Origin: Paraburkholderia sp. BCC1885
Lineage (GTDB): Bacteria > Pseudomonadota > Gammaproteobacteria > Burkholderiales > Burkholderiaceae
Direction of reading: 5' to 3'
Assembly: GCF_900996235.1 (NCBI RefSeq)
Contig: NZ_CAAJGM010000166.1
Span: 46,925 to 110,924 of the forward strand
DNA: 64,000 nucleotides
Part shown: positions 1 to 9,295 of the stretch, piece by piece
Position numbering within the stretch: the first letter of the stretch is position 1
How the letters are laid out: every line of letters begins with the position of its first letter
Notes under the pieces: model-generated
Database searches by the model: none
Told to the model about the DNA's origin: nothing
The model's input: the letters and a program-made list of their open reading frames with translations, nothing else
Made by a program: the position numbers and the translations under genes

Positions 1-90
1 CCCGGCTTCCTGCACGATTGGCTTGTTGCGGCGAAACGGCCGCGGCTGCGCCGCAGCGGTGTTACGGGGACGACGCTTGAATGCGGCCAT
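1..90 (-). CDS. pssA: CDP-diacylglycerol-serine O-phosphatidyltransferase, N-terminal fragment
   Basis: Only the first 30 codons are inside the window; the gene runs off the left edge. The peptide begins MAAFKRRPRNTAAA and continues with an Arg/Pro-rich stretch and NKPIVQE, which I recognise as the basic cytoplasmic N-terminus of Burkholderia PssA. PssA makes phosphatidylserine from CDP-diacylglycerol and serine at the inner membrane. It sits 24 bp downstream of psd, whose enzyme uses its product, in the order psd-pssA usual for the group. No membrane segment is visible in the fragment, so the call rests on the N-terminal match and the neighbour. Confidence 0.75.
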   Translation of the reverse strand, partial: MAAFKRRPRNTAAAQPRPFRRNKPIVQEAG

Positions 91-114
91 CGGAACAACC
101 TCCCTTATGCCGCT

Positions 115-759
115 TTATAGTTCGAGTTCAGCCAGAATCGTCGACGACGCCGAAACCTTCTCGCCAATCGACACGCGCGGACGGCTGCCCACCGGCAGAT
201 ACACATCGACCCGCGAACCGAAGCGAATGAAGCCATAACGCTGGCCGCGCGTGAGCGGCTCGCCCGAGCGCACATAGCAAAGAATGCGCCGCGCAATCAG
301 GCCGGCGATCTGCACCGAGGTCACGGTATGGCCGCTGGCGGTTTCGATCACCAGCGCGTTGCGTTCGTTTTCGGTGGAAGCCTTGTCCACGGCGGCATTG
401 AGGTACGCGCCCGGGAAATATTCGACTTTCGAAATCGCGCCATCCACCGGCGAGCGCTGCGAATGGACATTGAACACATTCATGAACACGCTGATTTTCA
501 GCGCTTCACGGTTGGCGTAAGGATCGTGCGTGGTTTCGACAGCGACGATGCGTCCGTCAGCCGGGCACAGCACGGCATTGGCCTGGGTAGGAATGGGGCG
601 AGCCGGATCGCGGAAGAACTGCACGACGAAAATCAACAATAGCCAGAACAGCCAGGCAAAGCCAAATCCCGCGAAGGCCTGGATCAACAACGCAACGACG
701 GCCGCGATGGCAATGAAAGGCCAGCCTTCGCGCGCGATGATCGGATGAGGGTAATTCAT
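115..759 (-). CDS. psd: Phosphatidylserine decarboxylase proenzyme (short type)
   Basis: Converts phosphatidylserine to phosphatidylethanolamine at the inner membrane. The 214-residue length fits the short Psd type. The N-terminus has a hydrophobic segment (about residues 14-48) followed by FFRDP. The C-terminal part has [10 protein letters not shown] and the self-cleavage site RFGSRVD; in the family, chain cleavage between Gly and Ser creates the pyruvoyl cofactor on the alpha chain. It lies between ilvC and pssA on the same strand. A strong hairpin after ilvC suggests that psd-pssA can be transcribed separately from the ilv genes. Confidence 0.95.
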   Translation of the reverse strand: MNYPHPIIAREGWPFIAIAAVVALLIQAFAGFGFAWLFWLLLIFVVQFFRDPARPIPTQANAVLCPADGRIVAVETTHDPYANREALKISVFMNVFNVHSQRSPVDGAISKVEYFPGAYLNAAVDKASTENERNALVIETASGHTVTSVQIAGLIARRILCYVRSGEPLTRGQRYGFIRFGSRVDVYLPVGSRPRVSIGEKVSASSTILAELEL

Positions 760-800
760 GGATGGATGAGCTTCTGTATTTTTGTAAAACCGTAGGATAG

Positions 801-840
801 CAAAAGCCGCCCAGGGTTCAGCACCCTTGGGCGGCTTTTT
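801..840 (-). terminator. Rho-independent terminator after ilvC
   Basis: An inverted repeat of GCCGCCCA-GGGT and ACCC-TGGGCGGC, with one bulge and a short loop, is flanked by A4 on the left and T5 on the right, so it can work in both directions. On the minus strand it lies about 55 bp after the ilvC stop and 40 bp before psd, separating the ilv genes from psd-pssA. Confidence 0.85.
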
Positions 841-895
841 GACATATCAGGCGCACGCGACGATGTGCCGCGCCCGGCATGAAGCGCAGACTGGC

Positions 896-1954
<1,059 letters not shown>

Positions 1955-2016
1955 TTAATACGTGGATGCTGCATGGCCGGGTGGGTGCAGGCACTGCCCG
2001 GCCTCGATCGATGGCG

Positions 2017-2508
2017 TCAAACCTTCAGAATGCGTTCGCCGCGCCCGATCCCCGAACTGCCCGTGCGGACCGTTTCGAGAATCGCGGTGGCGTCGAGCCC
2101 TTCGATGAAGGCATCGAGCTTCTCGCTCGCGCCCGTCAGTTCAATCGTATAGGTTTTTTCGGTGACGTCGATGATGCGGCCGCGGAAGATATCCGACATC
2201 CGTTTCATTTCCTCACGCTCCTTGCCGACCGCCCTCACCTTGATCAACATCAGCTCGCGCTCGATATGGGCGCCCTCGGTAAGGTCGACCACTTTCACCA
2301 CCTCTATCAGGCGGTTCAAATGCTTCGTGATCTGTTCGATCACGTCGTCCGAGCCAATGGAAACGATGGTCATGCGCGACAGCGAATGGTCTTCGGTCGG
2401 CGCCACCGTCAAGGTTTCAATGTTGTACCCGCGTGCGGAGAAGAGACCCACGACGCGCGATAACGCGCCCGGTTCGTTTTCCAGCAGGACGGAAATAATG
2501 TGTCTCAT
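2017..2508 (-). CDS. ilvH: Acetolactate synthase small (regulatory) subunit
   Basis: Regulatory subunit of acetohydroxyacid synthase. It activates the large subunit and confers valine feedback inhibition. The 163-residue length is typical. The N-terminal ACT domain is clear from MRHIISVLLENEPGALSRVVGLFSARGYNIETL, followed by the C-terminal small-subunit domain (HIERELMLIKV, FRGRIIDV). It lies about 120 bp after ilvI on the same strand and before ilvC. Confidence 0.96.
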   Translation of the reverse strand: MRHIISVLLENEPGALSRVVGLFSARGYNIETLTVAPTEDHSLSRMTIVSIGSDDVIEQITKHLNRLIEVVKVVDLTEGAHIERELMLIKVRAVGKEREEMKRMSDIFRGRIIDVTEKTYTIELTGASEKLDAFIEGLDATAILETVRTGSSGIGRGERILKV

Positions 2509-2630
2509 GTTTCGCTTCTTCCAGATGTGTGATGTATGCGAGCCGGTTTGCGCCGCGCGGTCCGCCGACGCCTTTTTTGAAAGCGTGCGTGACCGGGCCG
2601 GCGCTGCATTCGTGCAAATGCAAACCGTCG

Positions 2631-4394
2631 TTATAGATCTTCCGCCCCGAGCAGCATCTCGGTGATGCCCTTGCCGGCCTGAACCATCGGCCAGACGTTT
2701 TCGGTCGGATCGGTCTGAAAGTCGAGAAACACCGTGCGGTCCTTCAGGCGCAGCGCTTCCTTGAGCGCCGGCTCGACGTCCGCCGTCTTCTCAATTCGCA
2801 TGCCCACATGGCCGTAAGCCTCGGCGAGCTTGACGAAATCCGGCAGCGCATCCATGTACGAATGCGAATAGCGCTTGCTGTATTCGATCTGCTGCCACTG
2901 GCGCACCATGCCCAGATAGCGGTTGTTCAGCGAAATGATCTTGATCGGCGTCTCGTACTGCTTGCAGGTCGAGAGTTCCTGGATGCACATCTGGATCGAG
3001 CCTTCGCCCGTGATGCAGAGCACGTCGTCGTCCGGATGCGCCATCTTCACGCCCATCGCCGCCGGCAGGCCGAAGCCCATCGTGCCGAGACCGCCGGAAT
3101 TGATCCAGCGGCGCGGCTTGTTGAAGCGATAGAACTGCGCCGCCCACATCTGGTGCTGCCCGACGTCCGAACACACGAAGGCATTGCCGTCGGTGAGCTC
3201 ATACGCCTTTTCCACCACGTACTGCGGCTTGATGATGTCGCTCTTGCGATCGAACTTCAGGCAGTCTTTGGCGCGCCAGGCTTCGATGTCCTTCCACCAG
3301 GACGCAAGCGCCGCGGTGTCCGGGCCGTGCTCGGCCGTCTGCAACTGCTCGATCAGCTCCTTCAGCACTTCCTTGACGTCGCCCACGATCGGAATGTCGA
3401 CCTTGACGCGCTTGGAGATAGAAGACGGATCAATGTCGATATGGATGATCTTGCGCGGCACCGACGCGAAATGCACCGGGTCGCCGATCACACGGTCGTC
3501 GAAGCGCGCACCGATGGCGATCAGCACGTCGCAGTGCTGCATGGCCATGTTGGCTTCATACGTACCGTGCATGCCGAGCATGCCGAGGAATTTCTTGTCG
3601 CTCGCGCGATAGCCGCCCAGGCCCATCAGCGTATTCGTGACGGGATAGCCGAGCAGGTCGGCGAACTGGTTCAGCTCGCGCGCCGCATCCGCGAGGATGA
3701 TGCCGCCGCCGGTGTAGATGTACGGACGCTTCGCCGAGAGCAGCAGGGACACAGCCTTGCGGATCTGGCCGGAGTGGCCCTTCGTCACCGGGTTGTACGA
3801 GCGCAGCGAGACGCTCTTCAACGGTTCGTACCGGCAGGGCGTCTTCGACACGTCTTTCGGAATGTCGATCAGCACCGGACCGGGCCGGCCAGTACGGGCA
3901 ATGAAGAAGGCTTTCTTGACGGTGGCGGCGAGGTCGCGCACGTCCTTCACGAGGAAGTTGTGCTTCACGCAGGGACGCGTGATGCCGACCGTATCGCACT
4001 CCTGGAACGCATCCTGGCCGATGGCGGCCGTCGGCACCTGGCCGCTGATCACCACCAGCGGAATCGAATCCATGTAGGCGGTGGCGATGCCGGTCACCGC
4101 ATTGGTGACGCCGGGGCCGGAGGTCACGAGACAGACGCCGACCTTGCCGGTGGAACGCGCATAGGCGTCGGCGGCATGGACTGCGGCTTGTTCGTGGCGC
4201 ACGAGGATGTGCTGGAATTTGTCCTGCTTGTACAGCTCGTCGTAGATGTAAAGTACCGAGCCGCCGGGATAGCCCCAAACGAATTCAACGTCTTCGTCAG
4301 CCAGTGCCTTCATGAGCACGGTGGCGCCGATAGATTCGCTTTCGAGATGGGGAGTCGTATCCGACGTGGAGAATTCCGCGCTGGGCATATTCAT
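2631..4394 (-). CDS. ilvI: Acetolactate synthase large (catalytic) subunit
   Basis: Thiamine-diphosphate enzyme that condenses pyruvate to acetolactate, or pyruvate with 2-ketobutyrate to acetohydroxybutyrate. The 587-residue product has the N-terminal ThDP domain with the catalytic Glu in RHEQAAVHAADAYARSTG, the central domain, and the C-terminal ThDP/Mg motif GEGSIQMCIQELSTCKQYETPIKI. I chose the ATG at 4394 because it is preceded by AAAGG with 7 nt spacing and gives the usual start MNMPSAEFS; a longer frame continues 39 codons upstream without family similarity. First gene of ilvIHC. Confidence 0.96.
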   Translation of the reverse strand: MNMPSAEFSTSDTTPHLESESIGATVLMKALADEDVEFVWGYPGGSVLYIYDELYKQDKFQHILVRHEQAAVHAADAYARSTGKVGVCLVTSGPGVTNAVTGIATAYMDSIPLVVISGQVPTAAIGQDAFQECDTVGITRPCVKHNFLVKDVRDLAATVKKAFFIARTGRPGPVLIDIPKDVSKTPCRYEPLKSVSLRSYNPVTKGHSGQIRKAVSLLLSAKRPYIYTGGGIILADAARELNQFADLLGYPVTNTLMGLGGYRASDKKFLGMLGMHGTYEANMAMQHCDVLIAIGARFDDRVIGDPVHFASVPRKIIHIDIDPSSISKRVKVDIPIVGDVKEVLKELIEQLQTAEHGPDTAALASWWKDIEAWRAKDCLKFDRKSDIIKPQYVVEKAYELTDGNAFVCSDVGQHQMWAAQFYRFNKPRRWINSGGLGTMGFGLPAAMGVKMAHPDDDVLCITGEGSIQMCIQELSTCKQYETPIKIISLNNRYLGMVRQWQQIEYSKRYSHSYMDALPDFVKLAEAYGHVGMRIEKTADVEPALKEALRLKDRTVFLDFQTDPTENVWPMVQAGKGITEMLLGAEDL

Positions 4395-4743
4395 ACATTC
4401 ACCTTTCGAATTTTCGGCAAAAAATTGATCGGGTGCTCTCTGCCGGGCTTGTGGCTCGGGTTCAAGCGGCGCGTCCAGTTTGACAGGTGAGCCTCTTGGG
4501 CCACACCTCAAATGAGACAGTCACATATGTTGCGAACCGTTGAAGATATCTGCTGACAGCCTGACGGTCAAGAAAATATTTCCTGGATTACGGCATGCCC
4601 GCAGATATTGGCCGTAAAAGTTGTCATAAGTATCGATGCGGCTTCGTGTTTTTCCCCAGCAGGGCGAAAGTTTGTTAGCATCCGCCAGTTTTACGACAAT
4701 TTCGATCGATTACGCGCACGCTCGCTGCGCCGACCCCCAACGG
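4395..4743. other. Divergent intergenic region between ilvI and the ECF sigma gene
   Basis: 349 bp without a convincing gene. It holds the candidate ilvIHC promoter at 4543-4571 and the untranslated leader of ilvI. On the plus strand I see no clear sigma-70 promoter for the sigma-factor gene. Frames that extend its start upstream (to 4636) lack family similarity. Confidence 0.6.
4543..4571 (-). promoter_or_regulatory. Candidate sigma-70 promoter of ilvIHC
   Basis: On the minus strand TTGACC (4571-4566) and TATCTT (4548-4543) are separated by exactly 17 nt, upstream of ilvI. Transcription would begin near 4536, giving a leader of about 140 nt before the ilvI ATG. The leader has a U6 run but no convincing terminator stem. 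This is a pattern match only. Confidence 0.45.
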
Positions 4744-5307
4744 ATGGCATCAGACAAGGAACTCGCCGATTTTCTGGCGGGCGTCGAAAGGCGCGCGTTC
4801 AAGCAGACGGTCTACGCCGTGCGGGACGACGACGCCTCGCTCGACATCGTGCAGGACGCGATGATCAAGCTCGCCGAAAAATATGGCGACCGTCCAGCAG
4901 CCGAACTGCCGCTGCTGTTTCAGCGTATTCTGCAGAATGCGATGCACGACTATTTTCGTCGGCAGAAAGTACGCAATACCTGGGTCAGCCTGTTCTCCTC
5001 GCTCGGCAGCTCCGAGGACGACGAATTCGACCCTTTGGAGACATTCGAAGCGCAGGAAGGCTCGGTAGGGGCCGAAAGTAGCGAACAGAGGCTTGAGCGC
5101 GAGCAAGTCTTACAGTTGATTGACGACGAGATCCAAAAATTACCGGCACGTCAACGGGAGGCGTTTCTCATGCGTTATTGGGAAGATATGGATGTCGCCG
5201 AGACTGCCGCCGCGATGGGCTGCTCCGAAGGCAGTGTGAAAACGCACTGTTCGCGGGCCACTCATACGCTGGCGCAAGCGCTCAAGGCCAAAGGAATCAC
5301 GCTATGA
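4744..5307 (+). CDS. ECF-type RNA polymerase sigma factor
   Basis: A 187-residue sigma-70 family factor. Region 2 lies near the N-terminus (RRAFKQTVYAVRDDDASLDIVQDAMIKLAEKY), and region 4 near the C-terminus contains the helix-turn-helix LPARQREAFLMRYWEDMDVAETAAAMGCSEGSVKTH. I start it at MASDKELADFLAG, the form I recall in Burkholderia. The ribosome site is weak. The stop overlaps the next gene by 4 bp (ATGA). The following DUF3619 and DUF3106 proteins could act as membrane or periplasmic regulators of this sigma factor, but that is inferred from position only. Confidence 0.9.
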   Translation: MASDKELADFLAGVERRAFKQTVYAVRDDDASLDIVQDAMIKLAEKYGDRPAAELPLLFQRILQNAMHDYFRRQKVRNTWVSLFSSLGSSEDDEFDPLETFEAQEGSVGAESSEQRLEREQVLQLIDDEIQKLPARQREAFLMRYWEDMDVAETAAAMGCSEGSVKTHCSRATHTLAQALKAKGITL

Positions 5308-5738
5308 GCTCCTCTCTCGATACAAAAGAACTCGAGTTCGCGCGGCAAGTGCGCCGCGCGCTCGACGAAAACGCCGCCAATATTTCTCCCGCCGCTGTCG
5401 ACCGGCTCGCGGTGGCGCGCCGTGCCGCGCTCGCCCGCAAGAAACCCGAGCCGGTGAGCGCGCCCGTCTTCGTGCCGGCCTTTGCCGGCGCCGCCGGCGC
5501 GCTGTCCGGCATGCCGCAGCTTGAAGCACCGCAACGCCGCCGCTCGCCGCTGCGCCGTTTCGCGCTCGCCTGGCCGCTGGCCGCGCTGGTCGTGAGCCTG
5601 GTGGCGATCGCCTACTGGGAAGACCAGCAACGCACCGCTGAACTCGCCGATATTGACGCCGCCATGCTGAGCGACGATCTGCCGCTCAACGCATATCTCG
5701 ATCACGGCTTCAACGCGTATCTGTCGCGCGCGCATTGA
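5304..5738 (+). CDS. DUF3619 family single-pass membrane protein
   Basis: A 144-residue protein starting inside the stop of the sigma gene (ATGA overlap), so it is probably translationally coupled. The N-terminal half is cytoplasmic (FARQVRRALDENAANISPAAVDRLAVARRAAL). A single hydrophobic segment, about ALAWPLAALVVSLVAIAYW, is followed by a short acidic tail. This matches DUF3619, which in beta-proteobacteria accompanies this ECF sigma factor. An N-in, single-TM layout next to an ECF gene is what an anti-sigma factor would look like, but no anti-sigma motif is visible, so the role is inference. Confidence 0.8.
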   Translation: MSSSLDTKELEFARQVRRALDENAANISPAAVDRLAVARRAALARKKPEPVSAPVFVPAFAGAAGALSGMPQLEAPQRRRSPLRRFALAWPLAALVVSLVAIAYWEDQQRTAELADIDAAMLSDDLPLNAYLDHGFNAYLSRAH

Positions 5739-5754
5739 GCGGGAGGCTCCTCGG

Positions 5755-6507
5755 GTGAGTTACAAGCGCGGCCTCGCCGTTGTCTCCGGATGCGCCATCG
5801 CGGCCCTCGTGTCGTTTGCCGCGACGTATCCACGCTTCTACCCGAGCCCCTCGTCCTCGGTTACGGCGCCCGCCGGCGGCACGCCTGTGAAGACGGCCGC
5901 GCCGGCGCTCAGCGTCGAACTGCCGGGGCTGCCCGATACCAGCCCGCTTTCCTGGTCGCATCTCACCGACGCGGAGCACGTCGCGCTCGCGCCGTTCGCC
6001 GCCGTCTGGGATACCTTCAGCGACGAACGAAAGCGCAAATGGATCAAGATCGCATCACGTTACTCGAAGTTAACGCCTGAACAGCAAAAAGGCCTACACG
6101 ACCGCATGGCCGAGTGGGTTCGCCTGACGCCGGATCAACGGCGCGTTGCACGCGAAAACTATCAGGTTTCGAAGGGGTTGCCGCGCGAAGCCCGCCAGAA
6201 AGCGTGGAAGGCGTATCAGCAACTGCCCGAAGATCAGAAAGAGCGGCTTGCCGCCAGCGAGCGCAAGCATCGGCCGACGGTCGTCAGCGCGCCGCCCTCC
6301 GGCAAAATCGAGCTAAAGGACATCGAACGGCTCGTCAACGGACGCGAACATGCAGCCAGCGGGACTGTCGCCACGGCAAGCGCCGCGAGCAGCGCCGCCG
6401 TCATGCCGGTAGCGCCCGTCGCGCCTACACCGGCGAGCGCTCCGTCTACCCCGCCGGCCCTGCTCTCGCCGCGCGAAACACCGTCGATCTATAACGGCGG
6501 TTCCTGA
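5755..6507 (+). CDS. DUF3106 domain-containing exported protein
   Basis: 250 residues starting at GTG (5755), with GGGAGG about 8 nt upstream. A hydrophobic signal segment near the N-terminus (GLAVVSGCAIAALVSFAATY) is followed by the DUF3106 region, which repeats a pattern of Leu-Thr/Pro-x-x-Gln/Arg (LTPEQQKGLHDRM, LTPDQRRVARENY, LPEDQKERLA). The C-terminus is low-complexity Ala/Pro/Ser. DUF3106 proteins resemble Lys/Arg-rich periplasmic CpxP-like helices, but function is unknown. Third gene of the sigma-factor operon. Confidence 0.8.
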   Translation: MSYKRGLAVVSGCAIAALVSFAATYPRFYPSPSSSVTAPAGGTPVKTAAPALSVELPGLPDTSPLSWSHLTDAEHVALAPFAAVWDTFSDERKRKWIKIASRYSKLTPEQQKGLHDRMAEWVRLTPDQRRVARENYQVSKGLPREARQKAWKAYQQLPEDQKERLAASERKHRPTVVSAPPSGKIELKDIERLVNGREHAASGTVATASAASSAAVMPVAPVAPTPASAPSTPPALLSPRETPSIYNGGS

Positions 6508-6571
6508 ACCCGGCGTCCGGATCGCCGTCGTCTACGAACGTGCATATCTAAACGAGCCTACTGCGCCCAAC

Positions 6572-7090
6572 ATGCCCGATCCGCTCGCCATCTCCTCAGT
6601 TGACGCAACGCCCGCCCTTACGCCTTCGATTCGCCGCCGTCTGGCGACGATGCTCTACGAAGGCGTGATCCTGTTCGGAGTGGTCTTCCTCGCCGGCTAC
6701 CTGTTCAGCACCTTGACGCAGCAGCGCAACGGTCTCACCCATCACAATCTGCTGGCCGCATGGATCGGTTTCGTGGTCGGCCTGTACTTTGTGTGGTTTT
6801 GGACCCACAGCGGGCAAACCCTACCCATGAAAACCTGGCGGCTGCGGGTCGTCAGCGCAGACGGCTCGCCCTTGTCTACCACGCGGGCCATCGCGCGCTA
6901 TGTGCTCGCGTGGCTCTGGTTTCTCCCGCCGCTCGCGCTGCACCCGCTTTTCGGCATTTCGGTGCCGCACACGCTCGTGCTCGCCGCCGTCTGGATCGTG
7001 CTGTGGGCCGCCACCAGCCGCTTCGACGCCAACCGCCAGTTTCTGCATGACCGGCTGGCCGGCACGCGGGTCGTCGCCGTGGCGGGTTGA
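6572..7090 (+). CDS. RDD family membrane protein
   Basis: 172 residues with three predicted hydrophobic segments: about residues 26-48 (GVILFGVVFLAGYLF), 62-80 (HNLLAAWIGFVVGLYFVWFW) and 110-150. RDD-family features include RRRLATMLYEGVILF near the N-terminus, TLPMKTWRLRVV in the middle and FLHDRLAGTRVV at the C-terminus. The family is of poorly defined function; some members have been linked to ion transport. It lies 64 bp after the DUF3106 gene and probably ends the sigma-factor operon. Confidence 0.85.
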   Translation: MPDPLAISSVDATPALTPSIRRRLATMLYEGVILFGVVFLAGYLFSTLTQQRNGLTHHNLLAAWIGFVVGLYFVWFWTHSGQTLPMKTWRLRVVSADGSPLSTTRAIARYVLAWLWFLPPLALHPLFGISVPHTLVLAAVWIVLWAATSRFDANRQFLHDRLAGTRVVAVAG

Positions 7091-7191
7091 GCCGGCTGAA
7101 TCAGGTCAAACTCGCGGGACGCGCCCGCAAGGGCGAATTCCCCAGACCGCAAACCGGCTTAAGCGGACCCCGTAATAAGAACTTCTCGTGA

Positions 7192-7209
7192 CTGTCACGG
7201 CACAGACAC
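7192..7209 (+). promoter_or_regulatory. Pho-box-like site upstream of the lipid remodelling genes
   Basis: CTGTCAC (7192-7198) and CAGACAC (7203-7209) form a direct repeat with a 4 nt gap, 44 bp before the metallophosphatase ATG. The PhoB box has two CTGTCAY-like 7-mers separated by 4 nt. The first half is a perfect match and the second matches 5 of 7. The spacer GGCA is more GC-rich than usual, so this is a candidate only. Confidence 0.4.
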
Positions 7210-7253
7210 ACGCGGATGGCGCAATACGCTCACTGCAACTCGACGCGTGAGCC

Positions 7254-8198
7254 ATGGACCCCAAAACGTCCGCGACTTCCTTGTTCCGCCAGACTGGCCC
7301 GAGCGTCGACCCCGTCGCTTTCCGGCCGGACTCTGCCTCCTTCGGCGCCGGCCTGCCGCTGCCCCTGCCGCCGCTCTCCCCGGAATCGCAACCCGGCCGT
7401 CACGACGACGACCATGAGGAGCCGCACCGCTATCGCACGATCTGGCTGTCCGACATCCATCTGGGGTCGAGCGGCTGTCAGGCGACGTACCTGCTCGACT
7501 TTCTGCGCCACAACGACTCGGAGTACCTGTACCTGGTCGGCGACATCATCGACGGCTGGCAGTTGAAAAAGGGCTGGTACTGGCCGCAAGCGCACAACGA
7601 CGTGGTGCAGAAAATCCTGCGTAAAGCCCGCAAAGGCACCCAGGTCGTCTACATCCCCGGCAATCACGACGAAGCCGCGCGCCAGTTCTGCGACCTCGCG
7701 TTCGGCGACATCCACGTGCGCGGCGAGGCGTTCCACACGACGCTCGCCGGCAAGCGCCTGTGGATCGTGCATGGCGATCTGTTCGACGGCGTGATCCAGC
7801 ACGCCAAGTGGCTGGCTTACCTCGGCGACACGCTCTACACGCTGATCCTCGTGCTGAACCGCTGGTTCAACCGGATCCGCAGCCGTCTTGGTTTCCAGTA
7901 CTGGTCGCTGTCGCAGTACCTCAAGCATCAGGTGAAGAACGCGGTGAATTTCATCTCCTCGTTCGAACGTGTGATGACCGACGAAGCGCGCCGCCGCGGT
8001 TGCGACGGCGTGGTGTGCGGCCACATCCACAAGGCGGAAATTCGTGACATCGACGGCGTGCTGTATTGCAACGACGGCGACTGGGTGGAAAGCCTGTCGG
8101 CGCTGGTCGAGACCTTCGAAGGTGAACTCAAGGTGATCTACTGGACCGTGATGCGCTCGCCTGAAGTCAGCGCGCAAAAGGCCCGCGCCACCGCCTGA
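7254..8198 (+). CDS. Calcineurin-like metallophosphatase, PlcP-type phospholipase C candidate (LpxH-like fold)
   Basis: 314 residues. After a Pro-rich N-terminal extension of about 60 residues comes the metallophosphoesterase core: SDIHLGSSGCQA, GDIIDGW, IPGNHDE, VHGDLFD and GHIHKAEI supply the expected Asp/His/Asn metal ligands. Automatic annotation would call it UDP-2,3-diacylglucosamine diphosphatase. Its central region (LKKGWYWPQAHNDVVQKILRKARKG and YWSLSQYLKHQVKNAV, each described here by its ends) resembles, from memory, the Sinorhizobium PlcP group, which cleaves phospholipids to diacylglycerol under phosphate limitation. The GT4 and DgkA neighbours support PlcP. Start uncertain because of the extension. 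Confidence 0.8.
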   Translation: MDPKTSATSLFRQTGPSVDPVAFRPDSASFGAGLPLPLPPLSPESQPGRHDDDHEEPHRYRTIWLSDIHLGSSGCQATYLLDFLRHNDSEYLYLVGDIIDGWQLKKGWYWPQAHNDVVQKILRKARKGTQVVYIPGNHDEAARQFCDLAFGDIHVRGEAFHTTLAGKRLWIVHGDLFDGVIQHAKWLAYLGDTLYTLILVLNRWFNRIRSRLGFQYWSLSQYLKHQVKNAVNFISSFERVMTDEARRRGCDGVVCGHIHKAEIRDIDGVLYCNDGDWVESLSALVETFEGELKVIYWTVMRSPEVSAQKARATA

Positions 8199-8260
8199 GG
8201 CTGGTTGGCCATGTAAGCAGTCCCCGCGTCATCCTTTTAACTTCTATTGGGCCAAAACCG

Positions 8261-9295
8261 ATGAAGATCATGATCGTCACCGATGCATGGGAGCCGCAGG
8301 TCAACGGCGTGGTCCGCACGCTGAAGAACACGACCCGCGAGCTCACCGCGCTTGGCCACCGTGTCGACCTGTTGACGCCGCTCGAATTCAAGACGATTCC
8401 CTGCCCGACCTATCCGGAAATCCGCCTCTCGCTGTTCCCGAAGCGCAAGCTGCACGAGCGCATCGACGGGTTCGCGCCGGACGCGCTGCACATTGCCACC
8501 GAAGGCCCGCTCGGCATGGCCGCGCGCGCTTACGCCATCAAACACAAGCTGCCGTTCACGACCGCCTATCACACGCGCTTTCCGGAATACGTGCAGGCGC
8601 GCTTCGGCATTCCGCTCGCCGCCACGTACAAATTCCTGCACTGGTTCCACAAAGCCTCGCTGGCGGTGATGGCGCCGACGCCGGTCGTCAAGACCGACCT
8701 GGAAAAATTCGGCTTCACGAATGTGGTGCTGTGGACGCGTGGCGTCGACCTTGATATCTTCCACCAGATGGATTCCAAGGTACTCAACACGGCACGGCCC
8801 ATCTTCCTCTACGTCGGACGCGTGGCGGTGGAAAAGAACGTCGAAGCGTTTCTCAAGCTCGATCTACCCGGTTCGAAGTGGGTGGCCGGCGAAGGCCCGG
8901 CGCTTGCCGAACTGAAATCGCGCTACCCGAGCGTGAACTATCTGGGCGTGCTGACCCAGGCCGAGCTGGCCAAGGTGTATGCCGCCGCTGACGTGTTCGT
9001 GTTCCCGAGCCGCACCGATACCTTCGGCCTCGTGCTGCTCGAGGCGCTCGCCTGCGGCACGCCAGTGGCGGCCTATCCGGTCACCGGCCCGATCGACGTG
9101 CTGGGCGACGGCGGCGCCGGCGCCATGAACGAAGACCTGCGCGAAGCCTGCCTGGAAGCGCTGAAAATCGACCGCAATCATGCTCGCGCCTGGGCTGAGC
9201 GCTTCTCGTGGACGGCGGCGTCCGAACAGTTCGCCGCTCACCTGAAGCCGCTGCCGCGTCCTTCCTCGTTCAGCGAGGAGAGCGCGGCCGCGTGA
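8261..9295 (+). CDS. GT4 glycosyltransferase (possible diacylglycerol glycosyltransferase)
   Basis: 344 residues with a GT-B fold. The N-terminal domain starts MKIMIVTDAWEPQVNGVVRTL, the acceptor-side pattern of GT4 enzymes. The C-terminal domain has FLYVGRVAVEKNVEAFL and the nucleotide-sugar motif FPSRTDTFGLVLLEALACGTPVAA, with the E-x7-E signature. It lies 62 bp after the metallophosphatase and its stop overlaps the DgkA start (TGATG). This pairing is known from bacterial plcP-agt lipid remodelling loci, where the enzyme moves glucose or glucuronate onto diacylglycerol. The acceptor here is inferred from context. Confidence 0.85.
   Translation: MKIMIVTDAWEPQVNGVVRTLKNTTRELTALGHRVDLLTPLEFKTIPCPTYPEIRLSLFPKRKLHERIDGFAPDALHIATEGPLGMAARAYAIKHKLPFTTAYHTRFPEYVQARFGIPLAATYKFLHWFHKASLAVMAPTPVVKTDLEKFGFTNVVLWTRGVDLDIFHQMDSKVLNTARPIFLYVGRVAVEKNVEAFLKLDLPGSKWVAGEGPALAELKSRYPSVNYLGVLTQAELAKVYAAADVFVFPSRTDTFGLVLLEALACGTPVAAYPVTGPIDVLGDGGAGAMNEDLREACLEALKIDRNHARAWAERFSWTAASEQFAAHLKPLPRPSSFSEESAAA

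Noticed and set aside
2808..4490. 560-codon open frame opposite ilvI
   Set aside because: It lies entirely antisense to a well-conserved gene, is Arg/His-rich and has no family signature; such frames are expected in high-GC DNA.
4395..4536. Attenuator or leader peptide for ilvIHC
   Set aside because: The leader RNA has a U6 run but no convincing competing stems and no run of Ile, Leu or Val codons.
7254..8198. Calling the metallophosphatase LpxH
   Set aside because: The fold is shared, but the gene pairs with GT4 and DgkA genes and its central region resembles PlcP; LpxH is not settled, so no symbol was given.
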